A stretch of DNA of 64,000 nt, from contig CASFII010000002.1 in the NCBI GenBank assembly GCA_949294735.1, positions 62,001 to 126,000 of the forward strand, written 5' to 3'. Under the pieces are notes generated by a model, which ran no database searches, was not told where the DNA came from, and saw only the letters and a list, made by a program, of their open reading frames with translations. Positions 10,519 to 19,497 of the stretch are shown here, piece by piece. The translations under genes were made by a program, and so were the position numbers. Position 1 is the stretch's first letter. The number at the start of each line of letters is the position of its first letter. The stretch is from an uncultured Coriobacteriaceae bacterium. GTDB taxonomy: Bacteria; Actinomycetota; Coriobacteriia; Coriobacteriales; Eggerthellaceae.

Positions 10519-11421
10519 TTAGCCCACCAATGCTTCAGCAAAAGCGTGAGGGTCAAAATCCTTCAAGTCTTCCAAGCCCTCACCGACGCCAATTTTAACC
10601 ACGGGCAATTCCAGTTCATGCGAAATAGCAAGGGCAATACCGCCTTTTGCCGTGCCGTCGAGCTTGGTGATTATAAGCGCATCCAGATTAAGAGCTTTGT
10701 TGAATTCTCGTGCTTGTTGTAAACCATTTTGCCCCGTAGTCGCATCGATAACAAGCACGGTAAATACGGGCATCTTTGAACGTTTGCGAACCACGTTTAC
10801 CACTTTTTCAAGTTCACGCATAAGGTCTGAAGAAGTATGCAAACGACCCGCCGTGTCAATGAGCACCAAGTCGGCACCAGCTTCTTCTGCGCGTTCAATA
10901 GTGTCATAACATACACTTGCAGGGTCCGCACCGCGTTCGCGTGTAACCATTTCAACCTGTGCGCGTTGAGCCCATACTTCAAGCTGCTCTATCGCTGCAG
11001 CACGGAAGGTATCAGCACTGCCCAGAATGACCTTACGCCCAGCGTCGGTTGCTTCTTTGGCAATCTTACCAACTGTCGTGGTTTTGCCCGTGCCGTTAAT
11101 ACCAACGAACAAAACTAACGCCTCTTCCCCGCCAAAGATTTCTTCTCCGCCAGAAGTAAAGGTGCTAGCAATTTGATCGTTGAGGAGTTCTAAAACTGCA
11201 TAAGCATCGGGCAGAGCTTTTCGCGTTGCCTGATCACGTAAGTTTTCAACAATTTCGCTTGCCGCAGGAGCTCCTATGTCACTTAAGATGAGCGTTTCCT
11301 CTAAGCCGTCCCAGAAGTCCTCATCCAAATTTGGACCGCGATCCAAAAGGACGTTCATCTGCTCTTTGAACTTATCACGCGAACGAGATAGACCTTCGCT
11401 AATTCGATCAAAAAAACCCAT
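10519..11421 (-). CDS. ftsY: Signal recognition particle receptor FtsY
   Basis: Membrane-associated SRP receptor GTPase. The 300-residue protein is the short form: it has the NG domains but no long acidic A domain. Visible motifs are GINGTGKTT at about 107-115, DTFRAAA, LIDTAGRLH and TKLDGTAKGG. It lies downstream of smc, from which it is separated by a 380-base repeat-containing gap, and upstream of ffh. Confidence 0.96.
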   Translation of the reverse strand: MGFFDRISEGLSRSRDKFKEQMNVLLDRGPNLDEDFWDGLEETLILSDIGAPAASEIVENLRDQATRKALPDAYAVLELLNDQIASTFTSGGEEIFGGEEALVLFVGINGTGKTTTVGKIAKEATDAGRKVILGSADTFRAAAIEQLEVWAQRAQVEMVTRERGADPASVCYDTIERAEEAGADLVLIDTAGRLHTSSDLMRELEKVVNVVRKRSKMPVFTVLVIDATTGQNGLQQAREFNKALNLDALIITKLDGTAKGGIALAISHELELPVVKIGVGEGLEDLKDFDPHAFAEALVG

Positions 11422-11801
11422 ACCTAAGCCTTTCGCCTGTAACCTGTATAGTCTACCAAACTTATGAAATGCTCGTATTTAATGACAAGAGATTGTTACG
11501 CACTCTCGTTGCCAACAAAGCCAAACGAAATCATTGGGGACGTGTCTTTTGGGCGAAACCAAAGAGACGTGTCTTTTGGGTTTTATAACTACAGAGAAGT
11601 GCCTGCCCTTGAATCCGAAACAAGTCTGAGCTTCAAACTTTATAGTCTAAAGTGAAGCGAAGCAGTCCGACGCATAGCGAGAAGCCTGTGGCTTCGAGCG
11701 GTAGGAGGACGTCGCAGTTGAGGGTTCAAGGACAGGCACTTCTACTAGCTTTCACAACCAAAGAGAACCCAAAAGACACGTCCCCTTGGTTTGGTAAGTT
11801 G
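11422..11801. other. Intergenic region smc-ftsY, filled by a nested palindromic repeat
   Basis: This 380-base gap separates two genes that usually lie close together. From 11536 to 11790 it is taken up by REP-like motifs flanking a long-stem repeat copy, described separately. The first 110 bases, next to ftsY, show nothing I can name. I see no credible gene: a 63-codon reading frame across the repeat is composed of repeat sequence. Confidence 0.8.
11536..11790. repeat. Composite element A: REP-like motifs flanking a long-stem repeat
   Basis: Nested inverted structure. The outer motif GGGACGTGTCTTTTGGG occurs forward at 11536-11553 and 11564-11582, and reversed at 11766-11789. The inner arms are 11595-11613 (AGAAGTGCCTGCCCTTGAA) and 11725-11743, with one mismatch. 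The core holds a hairpin around 11630-11659, a CGACG/CGTCG stem and an inner GAAGCC-TGT-GGCTTC hairpin. Three further copies of the core exist in this window, with different arm sequences. The outer motif resembles REP sequences mobilised by RAYT (Y1) transposases, but no such gene is present here. Confidence 0.8.
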
Positions 11802-14800
11802 CTATTCGGCGTGGCGTAAAGCCTGGTCAAGCCGCTGTGAAATGACTTTAGTCACCCCATCGGCTTGCATGGAAACCCCAAAAAGCACATCCGCCATTTC
11901 CATAGTTCTGCGCTGATGGGTGATCATAATAAGTTGCGTAGAAGTACGCAAACTTTCGATATAGGAAATAAGACGACGCAGGTTGGTGTCGTCAAGAGCT
12001 GCTTCAACTTCGTCCAGAATATAGAAAGGCGTCGTACGAATACGATAGACCGCAAACAGAAGCGCCAGTGCCGTGAGCGATTTTTCCCCGCCCGACATAA
12101 GCATCATTTTCGTGATACGCTTGCCACGTGGCTGCGCAGAAACCTCTACACCCGTATTTTCTAAATCATCAGGATCCACCAAACTCAGTTCAGCAGAACC
12201 ACCTGGGAACAAAATAGAGAAGATTTCTCGGAAGTTATTGTCTACTTCTTCGTAGGTACGAATAAAGTCTTCTTTCATACGCGCATCAATAACGCGGTTA
12301 ATTTTAGCTAAAGAACGGCGCGCGCTGTCCAAATCGCCCAACTGCGAGGACAGATAATCATAGCGAGTTTTGAGCGCTTCGTACTCTTCTGCAGCATCGG
12401 GGTTAATGGTGCCCATATTCGCAATACGGCGACGAAGCTTGCCTGCAGCCTCTTCCGCCTCATTACGGTTTTCCAACGCTGGCAAGGTAAGTACTGTTTC
12501 AAGCGGCGTGTGGCAGTCTTTCACAATCACGTTAATGGCAGCCTCAACCTGAATTTCCAGGCGTCCTTTTTCGACACGCGCAGCACCCATCTTTTCATTT
12601 GCCGCATCAAAGGCGTCGTGCGCTGCACGCGCTTCACTTCGAGCCTTATTCAAAACATCATGAAGACCACTTGAAGCACTTTGCGCTTCACTGGACTGCT
12701 CTTCAAGCTTTCTTGTCCAACAGCGAGCGCTTGAAGTCAATTCATCAAAGACTGCTAACAGTGGCTCAATGCGCAAAGCGGAGCGTCTTTTGCGCGCTAA
12801 GGCATCTGAAGCGGAGGCGCTATTCGCCTCAAGCTGCGCAATTTCAGCTACGCGCGAATCACGCAAGCGCTCAGCATAGGTATGTCGTTCGGTAAGAGTG
12901 GCAACACGAAGCTTTGCTTCAGCAAGCCTTTCCGTAGCTTCCTGAACTTTATGCTGCAAAGGAGCCGATGCTTCTTGAGTCTGAGCTAAATCTTCTTTCG
13001 TTTCGGTAAGCTTTGCTTCTAACTCGCTGATTTTTGAAGCAAGCTCTTCTGCGTTTGGGCGAGCAACCGCAATAGCAGCTTCAGCAGCAGCACGCTGTTG
13101 GGATACCTCTTCTAATTCTCTGCGAAGGGCAGCAACTGCATCCATTGCCCGCTGGGCTTCGGCTTTGGCAGCCTGAGACTGACCACGAAGTTGAGCGAGT
13201 TCCTGGCTTAATGCCAAACTTTCCGCCTGAGCTGAACGTAAGTTTTCATCAGCCTGAGATGAAGCCTGCTCTGCTTCTTTTCGCTTTGCTTGCGCCTGGA
13301 GAAGTTGTTTTTGCAAGTCTTCAATATGGCGAACACGAGCAAGAACCCCTTCTTTGTCGGGCTGTACCGAGCTGCCGATGCTCAACTTGCCGCTAGGCCA
13401 CACAATACAACCTTCTGCAGTTACGAAGCGGCAACCTACCTGGTCATTTTCATGCGCAGCAAGAGCGCTCTCCAAAGAATCACATACCACCACATCACCC
13501 AAAAGAGCTAGCACAGCACGTTCAAACTCTTCGGGATACGAAAGAAGCTTCACCAACGCTGTTTGAGAAGCAGTATGAGTTGCAAGCTCTGTTCTAAAAA
13601 CCTTGAGTGAAGCATCTTTGCGAAGCAGAAGTTGTACTTCGCCGCGCTTAGAGGAAGCCTCCAGCGCATTAAACACTTCACGAGCCTGAGCAGCGTCCTC
13701 AACCAAAAGCGCAGCCACGTCTGCGCCTAAAAGCTGTTCAACCAATTGTTCGTATTCAGCTGGAGCAGATACAACCTGCGAAAGTGGCTTTAAGCTGTCT
13801 TGGATGCCACTTTCTTCAAGGAGCCACGAAAGAGCTGGACTTGAAGCTTCGGCAGCGGCGCGTTCAAATTCTTGGAGGGTTTTAATCTTCGAAGCTAGGA
13901 CGCGTTCTGCTTCTTGGGCAGCCTCTAACGCAGCATGAGCTTCTTCGCGCATTCTAAAGATTTCACCCATTGCCGTGCGCGCCTGCGCCTCGCGGGCTTC
14001 CAATTCGGAAAGTTGAAGAGACTGAGCTGCAGCCTTCTCCTGCAAGGTTTTGGCTTCCTCAGAAGCACGTTCAAACTGCAAGTCTAGTTCTTTACTATGT
14101 CCTTCAATGAGCTTGGCGTGAGCCAAAGACTGAGAAAGTGTTTCTTGGTTTTCACTCTGCTGCTTGCGGAGAACCTCCAGCTGCACTTCCGCAGCACGAA
14201 CTTCTCGATTAAGGCTCAACGCTTTCTTTTCTGCTAACACCTGCTCTTCGCTTAACTGAGCCTGTACCGTGCTTGCCTCTTGCAGCAGCGTATCTGCCTG
14301 CTGTTTGCTTTCGGTAATTTCAGCAAGCTGTTCTTCGGCAGCCCACAAATCTTCCTGGGCCTTCGCAAGCGCCTGAGAATAACTTTGCAGCGACAGTTCT
14401 AATTCAGTTGCTCGTCTTTGTGCAGAGCGCTTCCGTTCGTGCATGAGCAGCACCGTGCTATCAAAACGTTCTGCAGCAGCTGAAGCCAGACGATACTGAC
14501 GGGAAAGCTCCCCTGCGTCCACCGATTCACGACGAATACGTTCTTGCAGCGCTTCTACCTGCGCTTCTGCTGCTTCAATATGTTCACGTCCTGCTTTAAG
14601 TGCATCCTCAAACGATGCTTCTTGGGCAGACACTTCGTTCCACTTGGTTTGCAGCAAACGCAAATCGTCTACCGCCAACTGCAAATTCAGTTCAGCCAGT
14701 TCGGCAGCAAGACCCTGGTAAGTTCGTGCTCGCTTAGCTTTGCGCTCCAACGGTGCCAGCTGACGCTCCACTTCAGCAACAACGTCACGTACACGCGTGA

Positions 14801-15362
14801 GATGGGCATCCATTTGCTCAAGCTTGCGCTGGCTTTTTGCCTTGCGCTGCTTGTGTTTTAGAACACCCGCCGCCTCTTCAATCAGCGCACGCCTATCTTC
14901 AGGGCTTGATTGCAAAATACTATCCAAACTACCCTGTGAAATGATGGAATGAGTTCCAGTACCTAAGCCCGTATCGTGAAGAATATCAAGCACGTCCATG
15001 CGGCGGGCTGGCGAACCATTGATTAGGTATTCACTTTCACCATTACGAAACATGCGACGAGTGATGGCAACTTCGTTATAGTCAACAGGAAGCGTTCCGT
15101 CGCTGTTGTCCAGCACCAAGGAAACCTCTGCAACCCCTGTAGCCTTACGAGCAGAAGAACCCGCAAATATAACGTCTTCCATGGCTTGGCCGCGCAGGTG
15201 CTTCGCATTGCGTTCTCCCAATACCCACAATACTGCATCGGATATATTCGATTTGCCTGAACCGTTAGGGCCCACTATAGCAGTAATACCAGGCTCAAGC
15301 GTAAGAGCACTGCGATCTGCAAACGATTTAAACCCTTTGAGTACCAGCGACTTTAAATACAT
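11802..15362 (-). CDS. smc: Chromosome segregation protein SMC
   Basis: Condensin ATPase that organises and segregates the chromosome with ScpA/ScpB. The 1186-residue length is typical. The head N-half has Walker A GPNGSGKSN at about 32-40. A long Glu/Ala/Gln-rich coiled coil follows, a hinge lies near the middle (about 510-660), and a second coiled coil leads to the C-terminal head with LMSGGEKSLTALALLF (signature) and YILDEVEAALDD (Walker B). It starts 34 bases after rnc, the conserved actinobacterial order rnc-smc-ftsY. The ribosome site is weak (AAAGG about 10 bases upstream). Confidence 0.97.
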   Translation of the reverse strand: MYLKSLVLKGFKSFADRSALTLEPGITAIVGPNGSGKSNISDAVLWVLGERNAKHLRGQAMEDVIFAGSSARKATGVAEVSLVLDNSDGTLPVDYNEVAITRRMFRNGESEYLINGSPARRMDVLDILHDTGLGTGTHSIISQGSLDSILQSSPEDRRALIEEAAGVLKHKQRKAKSQRKLEQMDAHLTRVRDVVAEVERQLAPLERKAKRARTYQGLAAELAELNLQLAVDDLRLLQTKWNEVSAQEASFEDALKAGREHIEAAEAQVEALQERIRRESVDAGELSRQYRLASAAAERFDSTVLLMHERKRSAQRRATELELSLQSYSQALAKAQEDLWAAEEQLAEITESKQQADTLLQEASTVQAQLSEEQVLAEKKALSLNREVRAAEVQLEVLRKQQSENQETLSQSLAHAKLIEGHSKELDLQFERASEEAKTLQEKAAAQSLQLSELEAREAQARTAMGEIFRMREEAHAALEAAQEAERVLASKIKTLQEFERAAAEASSPALSWLLEESGIQDSLKPLSQVVSAPAEYEQLVEQLLGADVAALLVEDAAQAREVFNALEASSKRGEVQLLLRKDASLKVFRTELATHTASQTALVKLLSYPEEFERAVLALLGDVVVCDSLESALAAHENDQVGCRFVTAEGCIVWPSGKLSIGSSVQPDKEGVLARVRHIEDLQKQLLQAQAKRKEAEQASSQADENLRSAQAESLALSQELAQLRGQSQAAKAEAQRAMDAVAALRRELEEVSQQRAAAEAAIAVARPNAEELASKISELEAKLTETKEDLAQTQEASAPLQHKVQEATERLAEAKLRVATLTERHTYAERLRDSRVAEIAQLEANSASASDALARKRRSALRIEPLLAVFDELTSSARCWTRKLEEQSSEAQSASSGLHDVLNKARSEARAAHDAFDAANEKMGAARVEKGRLEIQVEAAINVIVKDCHTPLETVLTLPALENRNEAEEAAGKLRRRIANMGTINPDAAEEYEALKTRYDYLSSQLGDLDSARRSLAKINRVIDARMKEDFIRTYEEVDNNFREIFSILFPGGSAELSLVDPDDLENTGVEVSAQPRGKRITKMMLMSGGEKSLTALALLFAVYRIRTTPFYILDEVEAALDDTNLRRLISYIESLRTSTQLIMITHQRRTMEMADVLFGVSMQADGVTKVISQRLDQALRHAE

Positions 15363-15396
15363 CAGGCGAAACCTTTACCTCTTCTTCAGATGCAAC

Positions 15397-16245
15397 CTAG
15401 TTGCTCTTCTTCGCCTGTTTGGCAGCTTCTTTTTCGGCAGTACGACGCGCTTTTTCTTCTGCTTTCGCCGCTGCACGTTCTTGTTTGGCAGCGCGCGAAG
15501 CAGCTTCTTTTTCGGCTTTTTCTTCAGCACTCAAACCAAAACCAAAGAATTCACTCAAACGCTCGAGCGTACTTTTTGCCGCCTGACTTTCAGCTTCTTT
15601 TTTAGTGCGACCAGTACCCTTACCCAGTGCCTGCTGACCAGCAAACACCTGTGCCACAAACGTACGGTCATGCGGAGGACCCTGTGTTTCCACTAGTTTA
15701 TAGGTGGGCGTTACGCCATCTTCCTGGAGTTTTTCCTGAAGAGCGCTTTTAGGGTTTTCTGGCATTTCAGCCATTTCGTGCGTCATATGAGGAATCAGCG
15801 TACGTTCAACAAACGCCTGTGCTGCATCAAGACCACCATCTAAATACAACGCAGCCGTAATTGCTTCATACACGTTTTCTAAAGCAGAATGAAGTCCGCG
15901 CTTTCCCGTGCCCGTTTCCGAAGAACCAAAAACGATAATGTCAGCAAAACCAAGACTTTCTGCCACTTTCGACAAACTGGTGCCCGCCACCAGCGAAACC
16001 TTTATTCTGGTAAGCCCACCTTCATTGAGGTCGGGATACTCATGGAAAGCCTTGTTTGCCACAATGGCGCCCAAAATGCTGTCACCCAAAAATTCCAGAC
16101 GCTCATAAGAAAACTTAATGGACTTACCTTCGGTTGCAGAAGGATGGGTCAACGCAGCCAGCAGCACCGTTTCATCGTTGAAACGATACTGCAAAAGCTC
16201 TTGCGCTTTCGCCAGTTTTTCCTGCTGTTCTTCTGTCAGGCTCAT
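15397..16245 (-). CDS. rnc: Ribonuclease III with a long charged C-terminal tail
   Basis: Double-strand-specific endoribonuclease that processes rRNA precursors and other duplex RNAs. The 282-residue protein is about 50 longer than the usual 225-235. The nuclease domain carries the signature ERLEFLGDSIL and a second acidic helix (ALENVYEAITAALYLDGG). The dsRNA-binding domain covers about residues 165-235. The last 45 or so residues are almost only Ala, Glu, Lys and Arg and should form a charged helix. The ribosome site is weak and far upstream (AAAGG about 14 bases). The gene lies 20 bases after plsX. Confidence 0.95.
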   Translation of the reverse strand: MSLTEEQQEKLAKAQELLQYRFNDETVLLAALTHPSATEGKSIKFSYERLEFLGDSILGAIVANKAFHEYPDLNEGGLTRIKVSLVAGTSLSKVAESLGFADIIVFGSSETGTGKRGLHSALENVYEAITAALYLDGGLDAAQAFVERTLIPHMTHEMAEMPENPKSALQEKLQEDGVTPTYKLVETQGPPHDRTFVAQVFAGQQALGKGTGRTKKEAESQAAKSTLERLSEFFGFGLSAEEKAEKEAASRAAKQERAAAKAEEKARRTAEKEAAKQAKKSN

Positions 16246-16265
16246 GCTTGGTCAAGCTGCCTTTC

Positions 16266-17291
16266 TTATGCTTCTTTAGCCTCTTCAGAGGCGGGTTTTG
16301 AATTCTTCGCGAAATAGTCAGCAATCACTTCAGAAACGTTCGTACGTACTACATTTGCCGAAGTCAGTATACCGTTTTTGATAGCGGTTGCGTTAGAAGA
16401 ACCATGGCCGACCAGACAGGCACCTTTAACGCCTAGAATAGGAGCACCGCCATAGGTGTCCGCATTCACACTTGCCATCAATTCCTTCAAGCCACCCTTA
16501 AGGGTAAGAGCACCCAGTTTGGTTGCAAGACTCGACATCATGATGCCCTTCAGCGACTTGAAAAGTACTTTGGCCGTACCCTCGATAGTCTTAATGCAAA
16601 CATTGCCCGTAAAACCATCGGTTACGATGATGTCATAGGTGCCCTGCATAATGTCGCCACCTTCGGCGTTGCCAGCAAAGTTAGGCAGCTTTTCGCGCAG
16701 AAGCTTATGTACTTCCTGAGCAAACTGAGAGCCCTTTTCTTCTTCTTCGCCAATGTTTAAGTAGGCTACCTGCGGGTTTTCAATGCCGATGATTTTCTCA
16801 GCATATACTGTAGCCATGACGGCAAACTGCAACAGATACTCGGGCTTGCAATCGGCGTTTGCGCCAATATCGGACATGACCACAGGACGAACCGGAGAAG
16901 GAACAACCGAAGCCAAAGCTGGGCGTGCAACGCCTTTTACGCGCCCCATCACCAGAGTGGCAGCTGCCAAACAAGCGCCCGTGGAACCAGCAGAAAAGAA
17001 ACCTTGGGCGCGTCCTTCTTTCACCATGCGAGCGCCGACCACAAGCGAGCTATCCTTCTTTTTACGGACCGCGTTTGCAGGATGTTCTCCCATGGAAATG
17101 CTTTCCGTGGTTGCCACTGCTTCGCAACGTTCGTGCGTTGCAGCAAAGGGTTCAACCACTTCAGCAGGACCGCACAGAATAATATGAAGTTGAGAATCAG
17201 CTGCCAAAGCTTGTTCGCAGCCTTCTAATACGACACTGGGGGCGTTGTCTCCACCTAAGGCATCAACGCTGATGGTTACTTCCTGAGCCAT
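16266..17291 (-). CDS. plsX: Phosphate acyltransferase PlsX
   Basis: Makes acyl-phosphate from acyl-ACP, the first step of phosphatidic acid synthesis in the PlsX/PlsY route; peripheral membrane enzyme. It is 341 residues. The N-terminus VDALGGDNAP and the segments SAGSTGA and VTDGFTGNV are family hallmarks. Two ATGs lie close together; 17291 is chosen because AAAGGA is six bases upstream, whereas it directly touches the ATG at 17297. A terminator-like hairpin separates it from rpmF, although rpmF-plsX is a classic operon. Confidence 0.95.
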   Translation of the reverse strand: MAQEVTISVDALGGDNAPSVVLEGCEQALAADSQLHIILCGPAEVVEPFAATHERCEAVATTESISMGEHPANAVRKKKDSSLVVGARMVKEGRAQGFFSAGSTGACLAAATLVMGRVKGVARPALASVVPSPVRPVVMSDIGANADCKPEYLLQFAVMATVYAEKIIGIENPQVAYLNIGEEEEKGSQFAQEVHKLLREKLPNFAGNAEGGDIMQGTYDIIVTDGFTGNVCIKTIEGTAKVLFKSLKGIMMSSLATKLGALTLKGGLKELMASVNADTYGGAPILGVKGACLVGHGSSNATAIKNGILTSANVVRTNVSEVIADYFAKNSKPASEEAKEA

Positions 17292-17327
17292 AGCCATTCC
17301 TTTCAGGAAATCAGAGTCACACATACC

Positions 17328-17367
17328 AAAAAGCCCCCTTGCAGCGCTTGCTCAACAAGGAGGCTTT
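17328..17367 (-). terminator. Hairpin with T-run between rpmF and plsX
   Basis: On the minus strand AAAGCC-T-CCTTG pairs with CAAGG-G-GGCTTTTT across a 14-base loop, followed by T residues. It should act as an intrinsic terminator or attenuator after rpmF, before the plsX ribosome site. Confidence 0.6.
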
Positions 17368-17401
17368 AAAGTGCTCAATCCGCCACAAGGCGAAACCGCG
17401 C

Positions 17402-17581
17402 TTAGTCGGTTACGATAACCTCGCGGTCTTTGTAGTAGCCGCAGTTGCCACATACGCGATGAGGAAGTTTTACTTCACCGCACTGAGGGCAAATGGAACG
17501 AGATGCCGCAGAAATACGGTCGTTCATGCTGCGACGAGCATGGGTGCGAGCGCGCCCCGTTTTACGCTTAGGTACTGCCAT
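17402..17581 (-). CDS. rpmF: 50S ribosomal protein L32
   Basis: Small large-subunit ribosomal protein, 59 residues. The start AVPKRKTGRARTHARRS is typical, and a C4 zinc site is present (CPQCG ... CGNCG). The ATG at 17581 follows AAGGAG by six bases and matches the family start; an in-frame upstream extension to 17671 is unlikely. It follows yceD as in most bacteria. Confidence 0.96.
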   Translation of the reverse strand: MAVPKRKTGRARTHARRSMNDRISAASRSICPQCGEVKLPHRVCGNCGYYKDREVIVTD

Positions 17582-17741
17582 TTCCTGCTCCTTCTTCACC
17601 GGGCTTATGCGCCCGAATTTCAAACAAGTCAAAATACGCAACGATGAATAATACCAAAGCACTTCACACACTGCAAGGTATCATTCGGAAGTGATAAAAA
17701 ATTCACAGCTAGTACAGGTCTCCACTTTAACACTGTATTGT

Positions 17742-18305
17742 CTAAGAATTATTCAGAGCCTCTTCATCAAAGCGATAGTCCTTCAAAACCGCAAACGGGT
17801 TTTTTGCGAAGTTTTCTTCTTCCTCTTCCTTCTGACACCCACAAGGACCCTCATTGAGGTTTGCGCCACATTGTGGACAAAGCCCCTTGCAGTCGTCTTT
17901 ACAAAGAGGAATATAGGGGAACTCCAAAAGCAGCGCTGCTTTAATCAGTGGTTCAAGATCTAAGATGTGATCTGGTGGGAGCACATCAAATTCGTCATCA
18001 TCCAAATCTTCTGGAGCAGTTCCCTCAGACAACAGGAAATATCCTTCGATTTCGCCCATAAGATCCAAATGTACGTCTTCCAAACAACGCGCACAGGAAG
18101 TAACCGCTTCACCTTCTACCGTACCCATTACTAATAACGCATCACCCGTATTACTAATGTCTACTTTCCAAGAAAGCGGCTTGGTGAAGGAATACAAATC
18201 TGGACCCGCCTTTAAAGCGGGGATTTCAATAGTGCCTTCAAAAAAGGAACTCTCCGCAGGTGCGAAGAGCTCCGAAGGCAGATTAATGCGAACGCTCTCT
18301 GCCAT
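17742..18305 (-). CDS. DUF177 / YceD family protein
   Basis: A 187-residue member of the DUF177 family, almost always encoded next to rpmF. Plant and bacterial relatives are implicated in 23S rRNA accumulation or large-subunit assembly. The middle holds CARCLEDV, typical of the family. The C-terminus carries an extra cysteine cluster (CKDDCKGLCPQCG ... CGC) that looks like a zinc-binding element, as in Gram-positive members. It starts two bases after the upstream coiled-coil gene with no clear ribosome site of its own, suggesting coupled translation. Confidence 0.9.
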   Translation of the reverse strand: MAESVRINLPSELFAPAESSFFEGTIEIPALKAGPDLYSFTKPLSWKVDISNTGDALLVMGTVEGEAVTSCARCLEDVHLDLMGEIEGYFLLSEGTAPEDLDDDEFDVLPPDHILDLEPLIKAALLLEFPYIPLCKDDCKGLCPQCGANLNEGPCGCQKEEEEENFAKNPFAVLKDYRFDEEALNNS

Positions 18306-18307
18306 AA

Positions 18308-18778
18308 CTATCGGGATTGCAAGGAATTAGCATTCAGGCGGTCACGGCAACGACGAACGTTAGCAATAAGCGTTTCAAGGCTCTGCTCAACGTGACCAAA
18401 CACTTCATCAGCATAGTCTTCGGCACCAGCACGGGTTTGACGTTCCAAGTCGCGCGCGTCTGCCATGATGGTATCTGCCTGCTGCTGAGAAATGCGAACA
18501 ATTTCCTGTTCGCTTGCAATGGTCATAGCCTGGCTACGAGCATCTTCAATCATGCGATTTGCTTCAGCTTCAGCATCATCCAGCAAAGTCTGACGTTCAC
18601 GTACAATTTGACGCGACTGGGAAAATTCAGTCGGGAAAATGTCGCGAATTTCGTCCAAAATTTCAAACGCCGCAGCAATATCTACTTGGCGCAAATTGTT
18701 CTTACCGAATACCGGCTTTGAGTCTTCAAGAAGAATAGAGAGCTCTTCGATCAGCCCCAAAACTCCTGTTTCGTCCAT
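18308..18778 (-). CDS. Coiled-coil protein, SepIVA/DivIVA-like by position
   Basis: A 156-residue, mostly helical, charged protein. Residues about 55-140 are strongly Glu/Arg/Ala/Gln-rich, consistent with a coiled coil. It sits between coaD and yceD-rpmF. In mycobacteria the gene at the equivalent place is sepIVA, a DivIVA-like factor for division and polar growth, so an equivalent role is plausible but rests on gene order and architecture. AAGG about eight bases upstream of ATG 18778 fixes the start, and a good promoter lies 80 bases further up. Confidence 0.75.
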   Translation of the reverse strand: MDETGVLGLIEELSILLEDSKPVFGKNNLRQVDIAAAFEILDEIRDIFPTEFSQSRQIVRERQTLLDDAEAEANRMIEDARSQAMTIASEQEIVRISQQQADTIMADARDLERQTRAGAEDYADEVFGHVEQSLETLIANVRRCRDRLNANSLQSR

Positions 18779-18857
18779 GAAGGTTTCCTTCCACCCACGT
18801 GCTGTGTTTTATCTGCATTTCAACGCGCGCATACTACCTGCGCATACTCAAACAGGC

Positions 18858-18886
18858 ATTGTATCACGACCTGGGCAAATTCCCAA
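18858..18886 (-). promoter_or_regulatory. Sigma-70 type promoter for the coiled-coil gene-yceD-rpmF unit
   Basis: On the minus strand, TTGGGA and TACAAT are separated by 17 bases, and TG one base before the -10 box makes it an extended -10. It lies about 80 bases upstream of the coiled-coil gene start at 18778. Confidence 0.6.
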
Positions 18887-19020
18887 ATAGTCGCACATTT
18901 TCTCTACGCGCGGTTGAGGACGTATGCTTTGGTTACAAAATATGAGCACTTTGCGGACGCTACGCTGCTAGAAACCCTCAATTCAATAATGATGAAATCG
19001 ACGCTAGAAACCTGCCGCCC

Positions 19021-19497
19021 TTAGGCAAACTTACGCTTAAGCGCTTCGTTTACACACGGAGGCACCATGTCCGAAACGTCCCCGTGCAAACTGGCCACTT
19101 CTCGAACAATTGAAGAAGAAAGATACATGTATTGCGGTGGCGACATGATGAAAATAGTTTCCATCGCGCGATCAAGCTGATAGTTCAACGCCGCCATCTG
19201 AAATTCATATTCAAAATCGGTAATAGCACGCAAACCCTTTACGACTACATTTGCTTCCATATCTTTTGCAAAATCAACCAGCAAACCATCAAAAGGAACG
19301 GCTTTAACGTTTGGAAGATGAGCGGTAGCTTCTTGAACCAACGCAACTCGTTCTTCCAAGCTAAACAAAGGGTGCTTTTTAGGTGAAGCTGCTACGGCAA
19401 CTATTACTTCATCGGCAATTTGAGCAGCGCGGGTAATAATGTCCAGATGCCCGCCAGTGATAGGATCGAAAGTCCCAGGTGTCAACGCTCTTTTCAT
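19021..19497 (-). CDS. coaD: Phosphopantetheine adenylyltransferase
   Basis: Penultimate enzyme of coenzyme A synthesis: 4'-phosphopantetheine plus ATP gives dephospho-CoA. It is 158 residues. The nucleotidyltransferase motif is TPGTFDPITGGH near the N-terminus, and SSSIVREVASLHGDV is the conserved C-terminal motif. Its ATG overlaps the rsmD stop by four bases (ATGA), the usual rsmD-coaD pairing. Confidence 0.96.
   Translation of the reverse strand: MKRALTPGTFDPITGGHLDIITRAAQIADEVIVAVAASPKKHPLFSLEERVALVQEATAHLPNVKAVPFDGLLVDFAKDMEANVVVKGLRAITDFEYEFQMAALNYQLDRAMETIFIMSPPQYMYLSSSIVREVASLHGDVSDMVPPCVNEALKRKFA

Noticed and set aside
11464..11655. 63-codon plus-strand frame between ftsY and smc
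   Set aside because: It is built from REP-like and long-stem repeat sequence; the same peptide pieces appear wherever the repeats are translated.
18887..19020. Possible fifth, degenerate copy of the long-stem repeat between coaD and the coiled-coil gene
   Set aside because: Only GTTGAGGA and a short CCTCAA pair are reminiscent; the conserved core motifs are missing.
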